The position numbers and the translations under genes were made by a program. Below, one piece after another: positions 1 to 8,683 of a stretch of 64,000 nucleotides of DNA. The notes under the pieces were generated by a model. That model worked only from the letters and a program-made list of their open reading frames with translations, had not been told where the DNA came from and ran no database searches. The DNA is from Pseudarthrobacter chlorophenolicus. GTDB lineage: Bacteria > Actinomycetota > Actinomycetes > Actinomycetales > Micrococcaceae. The stretch is from NCBI RefSeq assembly GCF_000962805.1, contig NZ_JZTW01000006.1:1-64000 (forward strand), written 5' to 3'. How positions within the stretch are numbered: the stretch's first letter is position 1; each line of letters starts with the position of its first letter.

Positions 1-100
1 GTCGTTGGCTGTGTGTGGTAACCACCAACCTAAGAGGTCTTCACCTATTCACGATGTAACCAACGTCCTGACCCAGTACACCTAGGCGCCGCGTCCGGGA

Positions 101-118
101 GCCTGGGCCCGGCCAGGC
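101..118 (-). terminator. Possible terminator hairpin after the GNAT gene
   Basis: GCCTGG and CCAGGC form a perfect 6-bp stem around a 6-base GC loop, just past the stop codon of the minus-strand acetyltransferase. There is no T-tract, so this is only a weak candidate. I see nothing else in bases 1-100. Confidence 0.3.
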
Positions 119-127
119 GTCCTACTG

Positions 128-715
128 TCAACGCGGCAGGATGAGTTGGTGCAGCAAGTGGTCCTGCCATGTCCCGGCGATCTGCAGGTATTCCGGGGCG
201 ACTCCGATCTCGCGGAACCCTGCCCGGCCCAGGATCCGCCGCGACGCCGCATTGCGCAGCAGGGTGGCGGCCTGGATGCGGTGGAGGCCAAGCTCCGTCT
301 GCGCGTAACGGGCTGCGAACCGGACAGCAGCCGTACCCACGCCCCGTCCCTGGAGGCCGTGGTCAACCCAGTAGCCAAGGTTGGCGCTGAGGAACGGGCC
401 GCGGACGATCCCGGTGAGGGTAATCGTTCCGACGATGCGCCAGCCCGCCGCTGCGCTGCCGGAATCCTCGACGAGCACCCAGGGAACCTCCGTGCCCAGC
501 CCCAGCTGCTCACGCTTGGCCCGAATCAGTTCCCGCTGCATCGGGGCGGTGTAGAACGCCTCTGGCCGGAGGGGTTCCCACGGCGCCAGATGCTGCCGGT
601 TCCGAACGTAGGCCGCTGCGAGGGCATCCGCGTCATAGGCGTGAAGCAGCCGGATGCCAACGCCGTGGAGCAGTTCTTCCGGCTTGTCGGCTGGTGGGGA
701 ACCTGGATTGTCCAT
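128..715 (-). CDS. GNAT family N-acetyltransferase, RimJ/RimL-like
   Basis: A 195-residue protein of the acetyl-CoA-dependent GNAT fold. The conserved core is in the second half: a LGYWVDHGLQGRGVGT segment carries the Q-x-G-x-G acetyl-CoA pyrophosphate loop, and it is followed by an LHRI-A---NAAS--IL-RAGF block typical of the RimJ/RimL (Acetyltransf_3) branch. Members acetylate the N-terminus of ribosomal proteins or small amines and antibiotics; the substrate here cannot be told from sequence. I chose the ATG at 715 because upstream codons in the same frame do not look coding; the GAGGG just before it is too close to be a good ribosome site. It stands alone on the minus strand. Confidence 0.85.
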   Translation of the reverse strand: MDNPGSPPADKPEELLHGVGIRLLHAYDADALAAAYVRNRQHLAPWEPLRPEAFYTAPMQRELIRAKREQLGLGTEVPWVLVEDSGSAAAGWRIVGTITLTGIVRGPFLSANLGYWVDHGLQGRGVGTAAVRFAARYAQTELGLHRIQAATLLRNAASRRILGRAGFREIGVAPEYLQIAGTWQDHLLHQLILPR

Positions 716-861
716 CCCTCGATTGTGCCGTGGTGGCCAGTGAGAGCTGCAGTCCGCGGGAGCTGCGGGGTTCCTGCGGCGCCAGGTGGTGCCCGCATTA
801 ACGAAGGATGCTGTGGCACACGTGGTGCCACAGCATTCGCTTCGTAGTGTCCCGTTGCGCT

Positions 862-1116
862 TCAGACGAGGCCGGGGTAGCTGGCGACGATGTAGTCCGC
901 CGCAGCCGGTCCCTTCATCCGCAGGCGGTTGTGACGCGGGTTGATCCGGTGCTTCATGGCTGACCAAAACTGCGGCTCCGCGCCGGGGGAGAGCTGGTTG
1001 ATGAAGCACCAGCTGGTGTAAAGCCCGAACAGGCGGTCACGGTTGAGGCCATGTTCTGTGCTGTCGTCGAGGTAGGTGGCTTCCTGGAGGAACAGATCAA
1101 ACTGCGAATTAGCCAT
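862..1116 (-). CDS. Small conserved protein resembling a primase D5-type C-terminal domain
   Basis: An 84-residue cytosolic protein with GAAGGGATG upstream of the ATG, so translation is well supported. It reads as one small helical domain: a C-terminal pattern of LYTSWC, a proline-containing turn, F-SAMKHRI, a basic stretch and G--A-DYI resembles the winged-helix module found after phage/plasmid D5-type primase-helicase domains. That likeness is from memory and is weak. No catalytic residues are visible and there is no transmembrane segment. It lies head-to-head with the TetR gene at 1370. Confidence 0.7.
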   Translation of the reverse strand: MANSQFDLFLQEATYLDDSTEHGLNRDRLFGLYTSWCFINQLSPGAEPQFWSAMKHRINPRHNRLRMKGPAAADYIVASYPGLV

Positions 1117-1250
1117 GGTGGCATCCCTTCGCTACGTGCATGGTGTCGCCATTCGGCTATAGCGGCGAGCCTCCACGCCCTGCACAGGGCCATGGAGTGT
1201 GACTTGACCCCTTGGAGAATTGGGGACTCTCAGGCGGATTAACTGCCGTA

Positions 1251-1280
1251 TCTACAATGTAGACTTTACCCGTAGACTAC
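1251..1280 (+). promoter_or_regulatory. Candidate TetR-type operator with overlapping -10 element
   Basis: TCTACA-A-TGTAGA (1251-1263) is a perfect 13-bp palindrome. GTAG-A-CTAC (1272-1280) is a second perfect small one, and both contain GTAGAC. A TACAAT -10-like hexamer (1253-1258) sits inside the first palindrome, about 110 bases before the TetR start. This arrangement suits autorepression; binding by this TetR is inferred. Confidence 0.55.
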
Positions 1281-1369
1281 AAGAGAAGCAATGCCCCAGC
1301 CGCTGCGAGCGGCAGGCGCCAGGTGCGGCAGCCGCCGGGTCCGGGCATTCAAGATCCAAGGATGGAACC

Positions 1370-2083
1370 ATGGATTCCCCCGACACCCGCGGAGCAGTTG
1401 TCCAGGCGCGGCGCAAAATACCCCTCAGCAGGGAATCCGTCCTCGCCAAGGCCTTGGAACTTGTGGATGCCGACGGCGTGGATGCCCTGACCATGCGCCG
1501 GCTGGGGCAGGCGTTGGGGCGGGATCCCATGAGCCTCTACCGATACGCCGAAAACCGGGCCGCACTGCTCGATGGCGTGGCTGAGCTTGTTCTCGAGGAC
1601 CTGTCCATCAAGAAGGACGACCCCGATTGGAAGGCGCAGCTCCGGCAACTGGCCCACGATCTGCGACTGCTGGCCATCCGGCACCCCAACGTTGTGCCGC
1701 TGCTGGTCACCAGGCCCCTGTCCACCCCGCTGGGGATGCGGCCGCTGGGCACCCTCCGCCCGCTGGAGCAAATTCTGTCGCTCCTGATCGAGACGGGCTT
1801 CGAGCCCAAAGACGCGCTGCACGTCTACCGCGCCTACTACGGCTTCCTCTACGGTCACCTGCTCAACGAGTTGCAGGAGTACATCGTGGACCCGGACGAG
1901 AACGAAGCACTCCTCCGGCTGGGTCTGCACCGCCTGCCCCCGAAGGAGTTTCCGCGGCTCCGGGCGCTCGCGCCGGAACTGGCCGAATACGACGGCTCGG
2001 AGGAACTCGACCAGGGAATCACCATCCTGCTGACCGGCCTCGAATCCCAGCTGTCGCAGCAACGGCTGGTGCAGCAGCGGTAG
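1370..2083 (+). CDS. TetR family regulator with TetR_C-type ligand domain
   Basis: A 237-residue one-component regulator. Residues of about 22-70 form the HTH: SRESVLAKALELVDADGVDALTMRRLGQ followed by the signature MSLYRYAENRAALLDGV of the TetR/Mce3R-like group with a TetR_C domain. The C-terminal helical part binds an unknown ligand. The start at 1370 is chosen because AAGGATGG precedes it by seven bases; an open frame extending further upstream overlaps the promoter and operator. The regulon is probably itself plus a nearby gene, since the upstream spacer carries paired palindromes. Confidence 0.88.
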   Translation: MDSPDTRGAVVQARRKIPLSRESVLAKALELVDADGVDALTMRRLGQALGRDPMSLYRYAENRAALLDGVAELVLEDLSIKKDDPDWKAQLRQLAHDLRLLAIRHPNVVPLLVTRPLSTPLGMRPLGTLRPLEQILSLLIETGFEPKDALHVYRAYYGFLYGHLLNELQEYIVDPDENEALLRLGLHRLPPKEFPRLRALAPELAEYDGSEELDQGITILLTGLESQLSQQRLVQQR

Positions 2084-2120
2084 CCCGGGGGCCTGAAAGC
2101 CGGGATGTGTGCGGGCCTGC

Positions 2121-2585
2121 CTACTCGAAGGAGGCGCGGCGCCGGTCCTGAAGCCGGGTGTTCCAGACATCCGGCCGGTTCACCTGGAACCGCCGGCCCG
2201 TGAGGGCCTTGGCGTTCAGCCGGATGTAGTTCGATTTTTCGCCGGGCTGCCACGGCTCAAGCCCCAGGCCGTCCACGGCATCCATTTCCGACTGGTCCTC
2301 GATGACCTGGGTATCGCCGCGCACCACCACACTCCACGCAAGCTCGCTGGCGGGGTCGTAACCATCGATCTCGAGCGCCGCGGGACGCTCCATGAGGGCG
2401 CCCCACAGCTTTGAACCCGCCGCCGTGCGGAACGCGACACTCCGGCGGTTAACGACGTAGTTGACCGGGAATACCTCGGGGTGGCCGTCGACGACGATGG
2501 CGAGCCTGCCCAGGGTGTCGTCAGCCAGGAGTTCCCAGCAGTCGTCAAAGGAAAGGTTTTCGATTGGCAGCTTTGGCGAGTCCAT
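2121..2585 (-). CDS. Pyridoxamine 5'-phosphate oxidase-like flavin/F420 split-barrel protein
   Basis: A 154-residue protein of the PNPOx-like split beta-barrel family. The pattern C-E-L----LGRLAIVVDGHPEVFPVNYVV followed by I-FRTAAGSKL and a W-VVVRG---V strand is typical of the small actinobacterial members annotated as pyridoxamine phosphate oxidase family. These bind FMN, F420 or heme, and most have no proven reaction. The ATG at 2585 has AAGGTG seven bases upstream; a GTG three codons earlier is less likely. It runs convergent to the TetR gene with a 37-base gap. Confidence 0.8.
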   Translation of the reverse strand: MDSPKLPIENLSFDDCWELLADDTLGRLAIVVDGHPEVFPVNYVVNRRSVAFRTAAGSKLWGALMERPAALEIDGYDPASELAWSVVVRGDTQVIEDQSEMDAVDGLGLEPWQPGEKSNYIRLNAKALTGRRFQVNRPDVWNTRLQDRRRASFE

Positions 2586-2645
2586 GGTCCACACCTTACG
2601 GGCGAAGCAGCACGCGGAAAAGGGACTTCACCACTTGTTTCAGTG

Positions 2646-3575
2646 CTATTCGATCCCGGCGTAAAGCCCGGTGAGCTCGGCCGTCAGCTCCTTCTGCAAC
2701 GCCGGGGTGCCGATCTGCTTGCCGTCGATCGTGTTGACCGGGGCGAGCAGGCGGACACTGGAGATCAGCCAGACCGCGTCGGCATCCAGCAGGTCCTGCG
2801 GTTCCAGGGGGCCGTAGCCCAGTTCCCAGCCGGCCGCCTTTGCTGCGGTGAAGAGGGCGCCCTGCGATGTTCCGGGCAGGATGCCGCTGTCCAGCTGCGG
2901 CGTGATGAGGCGCTTGATGGCCGTCCCGTCAGCGGACTCCTCCACGTGGGCCAGCAGCACCGTGGACGTGGGGCCCTCAAGCACGCGGCCATCGGAGGAC
3001 AGGAAGATGACGTCGTCTGCGCCTTGTTTGCGGGCATGGCGCAGGGCGGCCATGTTGACGGCGTAGGAGAGCGTCTTGGCGCCCATGAGCAGCCACGGCG
3101 CACGCTCGGCAACGTCGCTGTCGTAACCGCGGTCAAGGAGGATGACATCGATGCCTGTTTCGCGCTGGCGCCGCCCGGCAGCCGGCGCGGGGGAGACCTG
3201 CACCCAGGCAGTGGGAGTGGCCGCACCTTCCACGCCGCGGGTCACCACCAGCTTGACCACCAGTTCATCGTCGCCCGCATCGGGGGACGGGTACTGCGCC
3301 TGGTGTTCGGAAATGGCGGTGGCAATGGCCCGCCGCCAGTCATCCTGGCCCGGGATGCTGAGGTCCAGCGCCGCCGCGGAGCCGCCCAGGCGGTCCAGGT
3401 GGGCCTGGATCTTCCTGACGGAACCCCGGACGGCGAGCATCGTTTCGAAGATGCCGTCGCCCCGGGTGGCACCCTGGTCCGTGACCATCAGCTGCGGCTT
3501 TGAAGCGTCGGCGGGCCGGCCGTTGGGGAAGGCAGGATCAAGGAAAACGAGTACCACGGAAGCGGGAGAGGTCAT
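2646..3575 (-). CDS. pabC: Aminodeoxychorismate lyase (class IV aminotransferase fold)
   Basis: A 309-residue PLP enzyme of the class IV aminotransferase family. Features include DQGATRGDGIFETMLAVRG near residue 33, an internal TLSYAVNMAALRHARKQGADDVIFLSSDGRVLEGPTS block that carries the PLP lysine and the conserved E-G-TS motif, and LPGTSQGAL in the last third. In folate synthesis PabC removes pyruvate from aminodeoxychorismate to give p-aminobenzoate. A branched-chain or D-amino-acid aminotransferase is possible on fold alone, but pabB lies 1.6 kb away on the same strand, which favours PabC. Translation starts at an ATG preceded by CTGGAG. Confidence 0.82.
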   Translation of the reverse strand: MTSPASVVLVFLDPAFPNGRPADASKPQLMVTDQGATRGDGIFETMLAVRGSVRKIQAHLDRLGGSAAALDLSIPGQDDWRRAIATAISEHQAQYPSPDAGDDELVVKLVVTRGVEGAATPTAWVQVSPAPAAGRRQRETGIDVILLDRGYDSDVAERAPWLLMGAKTLSYAVNMAALRHARKQGADDVIFLSSDGRVLEGPTSTVLLAHVEESADGTAIKRLITPQLDSGILPGTSQGALFTAAKAAGWELGYGPLEPQDLLDADAVWLISSVRLLAPVNTIDGKQIGTPALQKELTAELTGLYAGIE

Positions 3576-3669
3576 GGCTCCAGCTTAGTGCGGCGCCGCG
3601 CGGATAAGCTGGGCGGAACGCCCCGGACGGAAACGGTCCGCCGGGAGCTCATCTTCCGGGGGTTATCTC

Positions 3670-5145
3670 GTGTTGTGGCCATTTTCGCTTGCCGGCACCG
3701 CGCCGATGTGGGTAGTGGTGATCCTCGGCGTGGCAGACCTCGCCATCAGGATCCTGGCCCTGGGAATCATCCCGGGCAACCGGCGCCCCACCACGGCCAT
3801 GGCCTGGCTGCTGGGCATCTTCTTCGTGCCCTTTGTGGGCATCGTCCTCTTCCTGCTCTTCGGTAACTTCAGGCTGTCCAGCCGGCGCCGCGAGCAGCAG
3901 CAGCAGGTCAATGAGCGGGTGCAGGCGGGCATTACGGCACTCTCGGATGCCGAGAGCGACTACCAGGGACCTGAATGGGTGAAGTCAGCCGGGGAACTGA
4001 ACCGCCGGCTGGGTTCGCTGCCCATGGTGGACGGGAACACCGTGGACCTCCTGCCCGGCTACCCGGACTCGATCCTGGCCATGACCCAGGCGGTGCGGAA
4101 GGCGAAGAAATTCGTCAACGCGGAGTTCTACATCATGAGCACGGACCACATCACCGACGAGCTCCTTACCGCCTTGGAGGAAGCCGCCGAACGCGGCGTG
4201 GAAGTGCGGGTTCTTTTCGACCACATCGGCACGCTGCGGGTCAAGGGTTACAAGAACCTCCTCAAGCGGCTCAAGGCCGGCAAGATCCAGTGGAAGCGCA
4301 TGCTTCCGTTGCTGCCCATCCACGGACAGTGGCGCCGGCCGGACCTCCGGAACCACCGCAAGATCATGGTGGTGGACGGTGAAGTGGCTTTCACCGGCTC
4401 GCAGAACCTTATAGAGCCTTCCTACAACAATCCCCGCCACCGGAAGGCGGGCCGGGAGTGGGTTGAGCTGATGGCCTGCCTCCGCGGGCCGATCGTCACC
4501 ACCCTGAACGTCGTCTTTGCCACAGACTGGCTCAGCGAAACGGACGAGTCACTGGAGCATCAGCTGCAGCTTCCGGTGGACACCGCACCGGGGCTCGTCA
4601 CCGCCCAGGTGGTGCCCAGCGGCCCCGGGTTCAGCACGGAGAACAACCTTCGGCTGTTCAACACCCTGATCTACTCGGCGCAGCACCGCATCTCCATCTG
4701 CAGCCCGTACTTCGTCCCGGATGATTCCCTGCTGTACGCCATTACGACGGCGGCCCAGCGCGGCGTGGACGTTGAACTGTTCGTCTCCGAAAAGGGCGAC
4801 CAGTTCCTGGTCCACCACGCCCAGCAGTCCTACTATGAGGCGCTGCTCGAGGCCGGTGTGCGGATCTACCTGTACAAGGCCCCGTTCGTGCTGCACGCCA
4901 AGCACTTCACAATCGACGACGAGGTGGCCGTCCTGGGCTCCAGCAACATGGACATGCGATCGTTCTCGCTGAACCTCGAAGTGTCCGTCATGCTCGTCGG
5001 CGAGGACATTGTGACCAAGATGCGCGCCGTGGAGAACACGTACCGGGGCATCTCCCACGAGCTGCGGCTGGCGGACTGGCTGAACCGGCCGCTCGCAGCA
5101 CGCTACGTGGACAACGTGGCAAGACTGACGGCAACGGTCCAGTAG
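3670..5145 (+). CDS. cls: Cardiolipin synthase, phospholipase D superfamily
   Basis: A 491-residue membrane enzyme that joins phosphatidylglycerol units into cardiolipin. Two hydrophobic helices lie in the first about 65 residues, as in Cls with a PLDc_N domain. Two HKD catalytic motifs follow: H229-K231-D236 in an NHRKIMVVDG context and H409-K411-D416 in LHAKHFTIDD. Length is normal for the family. The start is a GTG at 3670 with a GGGGG stretch upstream; an internal ATG twelve codons later is an alternative. It sits between pabC and pabB, convergent with pabB (14-base gap), and has no visible functional tie to folate. Confidence 0.95.
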   Translation: MLWPFSLAGTAPMWVVVILGVADLAIRILALGIIPGNRRPTTAMAWLLGIFFVPFVGIVLFLLFGNFRLSSRRREQQQQVNERVQAGITALSDAESDYQGPEWVKSAGELNRRLGSLPMVDGNTVDLLPGYPDSILAMTQAVRKAKKFVNAEFYIMSTDHITDELLTALEEAAERGVEVRVLFDHIGTLRVKGYKNLLKRLKAGKIQWKRMLPLLPIHGQWRRPDLRNHRKIMVVDGEVAFTGSQNLIEPSYNNPRHRKAGREWVELMACLRGPIVTTLNVVFATDWLSETDESLEHQLQLPVDTAPGLVTAQVVPSGPGFSTENNLRLFNTLIYSAQHRISICSPYFVPDDSLLYAITTAAQRGVDVELFVSEKGDQFLVHHAQQSYYEALLEAGVRIYLYKAPFVLHAKHFTIDDEVAVLGSSNMDMRSFSLNLEVSVMLVGEDIVTKMRAVENTYRGISHELRLADWLNRPLAARYVDNVARLTATVQ

Positions 5146-5159
5146 GCAGGTACGCGGCG

Positions 5160-7292
5160 TCAGGCGTCCGGGAAAACCGCTCCGAGCGTCGAGAGCACAC
5201 CGTAGGCCTTGGTGCGGATTTCGTCGTATTCCTCGTCCGGGACGGAATCGGACGTGATGGCGCCGCCGACGCCGAGGGTCAGCTCCGCAGTACCGTCACC
5301 ATCCCGGCGGATCACCAGCGTCCGGATGGCGACGGCCAGGTCTGTGGCACCGTTCAGCGAGAAATAGCCGATGGCACCCGAATAGATTCCCCGCGGGCCC
5401 GCTTCCAGCTGGTCGAGGATGGCCATGGTGCTGATCTTCGGCGCCCCGGTCATCGAACCGGCAGGGAAGCAGGCGGCCACAGCCTCCGCCCGCGGGGAAC
5501 CCGGCGGCAGGCTGGCGTCGATGGTGCTCACCATCTGGTGCACGGTGGCATAGCTTTCGATGGCGCACAGCCGGCTCACCGTCACGGAGCCGGGGACAGC
5601 AAAATGGCTTAGGTCATTCCGCAGCAGGTCCACGATCATGATGTTCTCGGCCCGGTCCTTTAGCGAGGTGGCAAGCTCCGTGCGGAGGGCGGCGTCCTCA
5701 GCGGCGTCAGCAGCCCGGCGGCGGGTTCCCTTGATCGGCTCGGCGCGCATGCCGCCGTCGGACGCTATCCTCAGGAAACGTTCCGGCGACGTGCTGGCAA
5801 CCGCCAGGCCGTCGAAGGCCAGGTAGCTGGCGAAAGGCGCAGGGTTCCGGCGGCGCAGTGCCAGGTACGTGTTCCACGGGTCCAGGGAGCCCGCCGGAAC
5901 ACGGGCCGCGAGGGTGGTGGTCAGGCACACTTCGTAGGTGTTGCCTTCGGCGATTTCGCGCTGCGCCCCGGCGATTTTGGTCCGGTAGGCCAACCCACTG
6001 TCCCGGCTTGCGAACACGGGCACGGAAGAGCCCCCGACGGCGGTGCTGCCGCCAACAATCCCCCCGCCGGCCGATTCGGCGGCATTCCCGCTGTCCCACG
6101 CCGCGGGCGCAGCCACTGCGGCTTGCACGGCTGCCCGCGCAGTGTCCAGCCACTCGGCGGCGTCCGGGGCTTCCAGCGCCAGGAGCCAGGCGGTGCCTTC
6201 CGCATGGTCCAGGACCACCGCCCGTCCGGCGAAGATCAGTGCGGCATCCGGCGTAGCCGCTGCAACATCGGTGCCGCCGGTCTCGCGTTTCAGCTCATAG
6301 CCCAGGTAGCCCAGCCACCCCAGGGTGAACTCTCCGGGATAGCCCTCCGGGGCGCGGACTGCCCGGCGGCCCCATACCGTGTCCAGCCACCGGAAAAACG
6401 GTCCGTCCACGGTGGCGGTGACGGATCCGGCGCTGATATGGCTGGCCCCGGACCGGTGCGTGACCGACTGGCCGAACGTGCCGCCGTCGTCCGCCAAAAT
6501 GCTGAACCGGCTGCGTTCGGCAGCCGTCCGGACGGTTGGATCGCTGGGGTCCCCGCCCGCCGCCGGCCCCAGGTTGAACGACGCCCCGGCGTTGGAAGAG
6601 TCGAGCCAGACGGCGTTGGCGGACATGCCGTACAGGGCACGGAACAGCCCGGCGGCCTGCGGGCGTGCGTCGAGCCGTTCCGCACGGAGGCTCAAGCCAC
6701 GGCGGGCCGACAGCTCGGGGGCGAGGACCTGTGCCAGCACCGGCAGGTACGGCAGGAGCTGCAGCACGTCCTCCGGGGCGCTGCCATCGGCCACGTTCCT
6801 GATCTGCAGGTCCGCCTCGGCGGCAACATCGTCCGCGGCCAGCCATTCGGACTCCTGGGCAGCCCACTGCTCCCAAAACGGCTCATAGGTTTCGCCGTCC
6901 CGCTGCAGCGCGCGGGTGCGGCGGACTTCCTCCGGTGAGTCAGCCCAGATAACCACGCCAAGGAAGGGCCGGGCGGCGGCGGCCGCGGCGCCAACTCCCT
7001 CCACGATGACAATCTCGGCGGGCAGGGTGACCCGGGAGTCGCCGTCGTAATGCCTTTCCCAGTCCCAGCTGGTCCAGGTGGCGGCCTCGCCGCGGCTCAA
7101 CGGACCCAGGACGGTGCTGACGTAGCGTTCGATGCCGGCGGCCAGGCCGTTCCAGCCGGGGTAGATGTCCTCAAGGTGGAACAGCGACACCTTGTGGCGT
7201 GCACGCAGCCGCGCTGCCAGTTCCACGGCGAGTGTGGTCTTGCCTGCGCCCGAACGTCCGTCAATGGCGATGATGACGGGGGCTGGGCTCAT
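5160..7292 (-). CDS. pabB: P-loop kinase domain fused to aminodeoxychorismate synthase component I
   Basis: A 710-residue two-part protein. Residues 1 to about 200 form a uridine-kinase-like P-loop domain with Walker A G12-RSGAGK18-T and a VIVEGVG strand. Residues from about 240 form the PabB part: an anthranilate-synthase-I N-terminal region, then the chorismate-binding domain with NTYEVCLTT, SPERFLRI, PIKGTRRR, LKDRAENIMIVDLLRNDL and MTGAPK. The PIKGT lysine motif distinguishes PabB from TrpE, where it is PIAGT. The enzyme aminates chorismate to aminodeoxychorismate, with a separate PabA glutaminase not in this window. The role of the kinase-like domain is unknown. The ATG at 7292 begins right at the P-loop; no strong ribosome site is visible. 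Confidence 0.9.
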   Translation of the reverse strand: MSPAPVIIAIDGRSGAGKTTLAVELAARLRARHKVSLFHLEDIYPGWNGLAAGIERYVSTVLGPLSRGEAATWTSWDWERHYDGDSRVTLPAEIVIVEGVGAAAAAARPFLGVVIWADSPEEVRRTRALQRDGETYEPFWEQWAAQESEWLAADDVAAEADLQIRNVADGSAPEDVLQLLPYLPVLAQVLAPELSARRGLSLRAERLDARPQAAGLFRALYGMSANAVWLDSSNAGASFNLGPAAGGDPSDPTVRTAAERSRFSILADDGGTFGQSVTHRSGASHISAGSVTATVDGPFFRWLDTVWGRRAVRAPEGYPGEFTLGWLGYLGYELKRETGGTDVAAATPDAALIFAGRAVVLDHAEGTAWLLALEAPDAAEWLDTARAAVQAAVAAPAAWDSGNAAESAGGGIVGGSTAVGGSSVPVFASRDSGLAYRTKIAGAQREIAEGNTYEVCLTTTLAARVPAGSLDPWNTYLALRRRNPAPFASYLAFDGLAVASTSPERFLRIASDGGMRAEPIKGTRRRAADAAEDAALRTELATSLKDRAENIMIVDLLRNDLSHFAVPGSVTVSRLCAIESYATVHQMVSTIDASLPPGSPRAEAVAACFPAGSMTGAPKISTMAILDQLEAGPRGIYSGAIGYFSLNGATDLAVAIRTLVIRRDGDGTAELTLGVGGAITSDSVPDEEYDEIRTKAYGVLSTLGAVFPDA

Positions 7293-7311
7293 GGAGTAGA
7301 GCGTACCGTTT

Positions 7312-7851
7312 TCAGAGCGCCTGCCGCGCCAGGTGTGCGCTGCTTGCAACTGCTGCCCTGATGTGGTCAACGAGGCCGGGCACCGCGGTGTGGATCTGGT
7401 GCCAGACGGCGTCGAAATCGGCGTGGCCGCCGTACCAGGGATCCTCGATGCCCTGGTCCAAAAGGTCGCGGCCGGTCATGGCGGGGTCGAAACTGCGGAG
7501 CATCCGGATCTTCTCCAGCGATTCCCTGTCCGGAGCAGCCTGGCTCAGCCACGCGTAGTGGTCGATGTCCAGAGCGAGGATCAGGTCCCTGTCGCGGAAC
7601 CAGCCCGGGTCCCACTCCCGTGCCACGTGGAAATCAGTGGCGACTTGGGTGATGGCCAGCCGGCGGGCCGCGCGTGGATCGATGGGCCGCCCCGCTTCGT
7701 ACCCGGTGGTGCCGGCGGAGTCCACCGTCACCAGGCCGTCCAGCCCCTCGCGTTCCAGTGCCGCCCGGAGCATGTGTTCAGCCATGGGGGAGCGGCAGAT
7801 ATTGCCAGTGCAAACGGCAATGACGCGGTATGGGCTCGACGTTGAGTTCAT
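7312..7851 (-). CDS. Low-molecular-weight protein-tyrosine phosphatase
   Basis: A 179-residue cytosolic phosphatase. The active-site loop is C14-TGNIC-R20-S near the N-terminus (C-x5-R), and the general-acid aspartate lies in DPWYGG toward the C-terminus. Both are diagnostic of the LMW-PTP family, which removes phosphate from tyrosine-phosphorylated proteins or acts as an arsenate reductase relative. The start is uncertain between ATGs at 7851 and 7863; the latter has GGCGAG upstream. It is transcribed toward pabB with a 19-base gap, so the two may be cotranscribed. Confidence 0.92.
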   Translation of the reverse strand: MNSTSSPYRVIAVCTGNICRSPMAEHMLRAALEREGLDGLVTVDSAGTTGYEAGRPIDPRAARRLAITQVATDFHVAREWDPGWFRDRDLILALDIDHYAWLSQAAPDRESLEKIRMLRSFDPAMTGRDLLDQGIEDPWYGGHADFDAVWHQIHTAVPGLVDHIRAAVASSAHLARQAL

Positions 7852-8025
7852 GCGTCTAAGCATGCGCTTTCTCGCCACCGATGGCCAGCGGCGATTCACA
7901 ATAATTGACGAACTTGTAAAGACGCATGACCGTTGACGGAAATGGGTAGGGAACAGAGTTGAGGGGCAAGATGCCTCCTGCCGGGAGCCCGGCCGGCGGC
8001 CTTCCCCTCCGGTCCCGAACCGGGA

Positions 8026-8649
8026 TCAGTGAATGAATGCGAGCAGGATTCCGACGCCCACGAACAGCACGCCGAACACCTTGCTGAGGACCAACTGGCC
8101 CCGCTCGGTCTGCGTGAAGCGCTGGAAGGACCGCGCGGCCGCGGCAAAGAAGAACCACATGACCAGGATGTCGATGGCCACGATGGTGGCCGTGAGTATG
8201 GCGTACTGGGTAACCAGCGATTCTTCGGGCCGGATGAACTGGGGCGTGAAGGCCAGGAAGAAGACAATCGCTTTAGGGTTCAGGAGGTTTACCCAGAACC
8301 CGCGCCGGAAGATTGACGCCGCAGGCTCGAATTTAGCTGGCGCCGCCTCTTCCTCCTGGACGGCGGGCTTGCTGAGGAACTGCCGGATGCCCAGGTATAC
8401 GAGGTAGGCGGCACCGGCGTACCGGATGATGTTGAAGGCCAGCGGAGACCCGGACACCAGGACACCCACGCCCAGCGCCACGATGAGCACGTGGACAACG
8501 AGTGCTGCCTGCTGGCCGAGGATTCCCCAGATGGAGCGGCGAAAGCCGGCGTTCAGGGAATTGCTCATGGTGTTGATGGCACCGGCGCCGGGAGTGAAAC
8601 TGATGAGGGCGCCGGCACCCGCCAGGGCCAGCCACAGGGAAAATTGCAC
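8026..8649 (-). CDS. LysE/RhtB family amino-acid exporter
   Basis: A 207-residue inner-membrane protein with about six hydrophobic helices. The early motif ISFTPGAGAINTMSNSLNAG followed by GILGQQAALVVH matches the LysE/RhtB signature (the conserved TPGP/A--- region), and the NLLNPKAIVFFLAFTPQFI block in the middle is the second conserved loop of the LeuE/RhtB branch. It exports amino acids such as leucine, threonine or homoserine lactone; the exact substrate is unknown. It is a single gene on the minus strand. The 7852-8025 spacer holds no further gene. Confidence 0.9.
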   Translation of the reverse strand: MQFSLWLALAGAGALISFTPGAGAINTMSNSLNAGFRRSIWGILGQQAALVVHVLIVALGVGVLVSGSPLAFNIIRYAGAAYLVYLGIRQFLSKPAVQEEEAAPAKFEPAASIFRRGFWVNLLNPKAIVFFLAFTPQFIRPEESLVTQYAILTATIVAIDILVMWFFFAAAARSFQRFTQTERGQLVLSKVFGVLFVGVGILLAFIH

Positions 8650-8683
8650 TAACCAATCTTACGCGGGCCGGCCGGCTGGCCCG

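Noticed and set aside
1..127. tRNA or end of another gene at the window start
   Set aside because: No cloverleaf with a T-arm or CCA end can be formed, and no frame shows coding character. Only a weak hairpin at 101-118 is visible.
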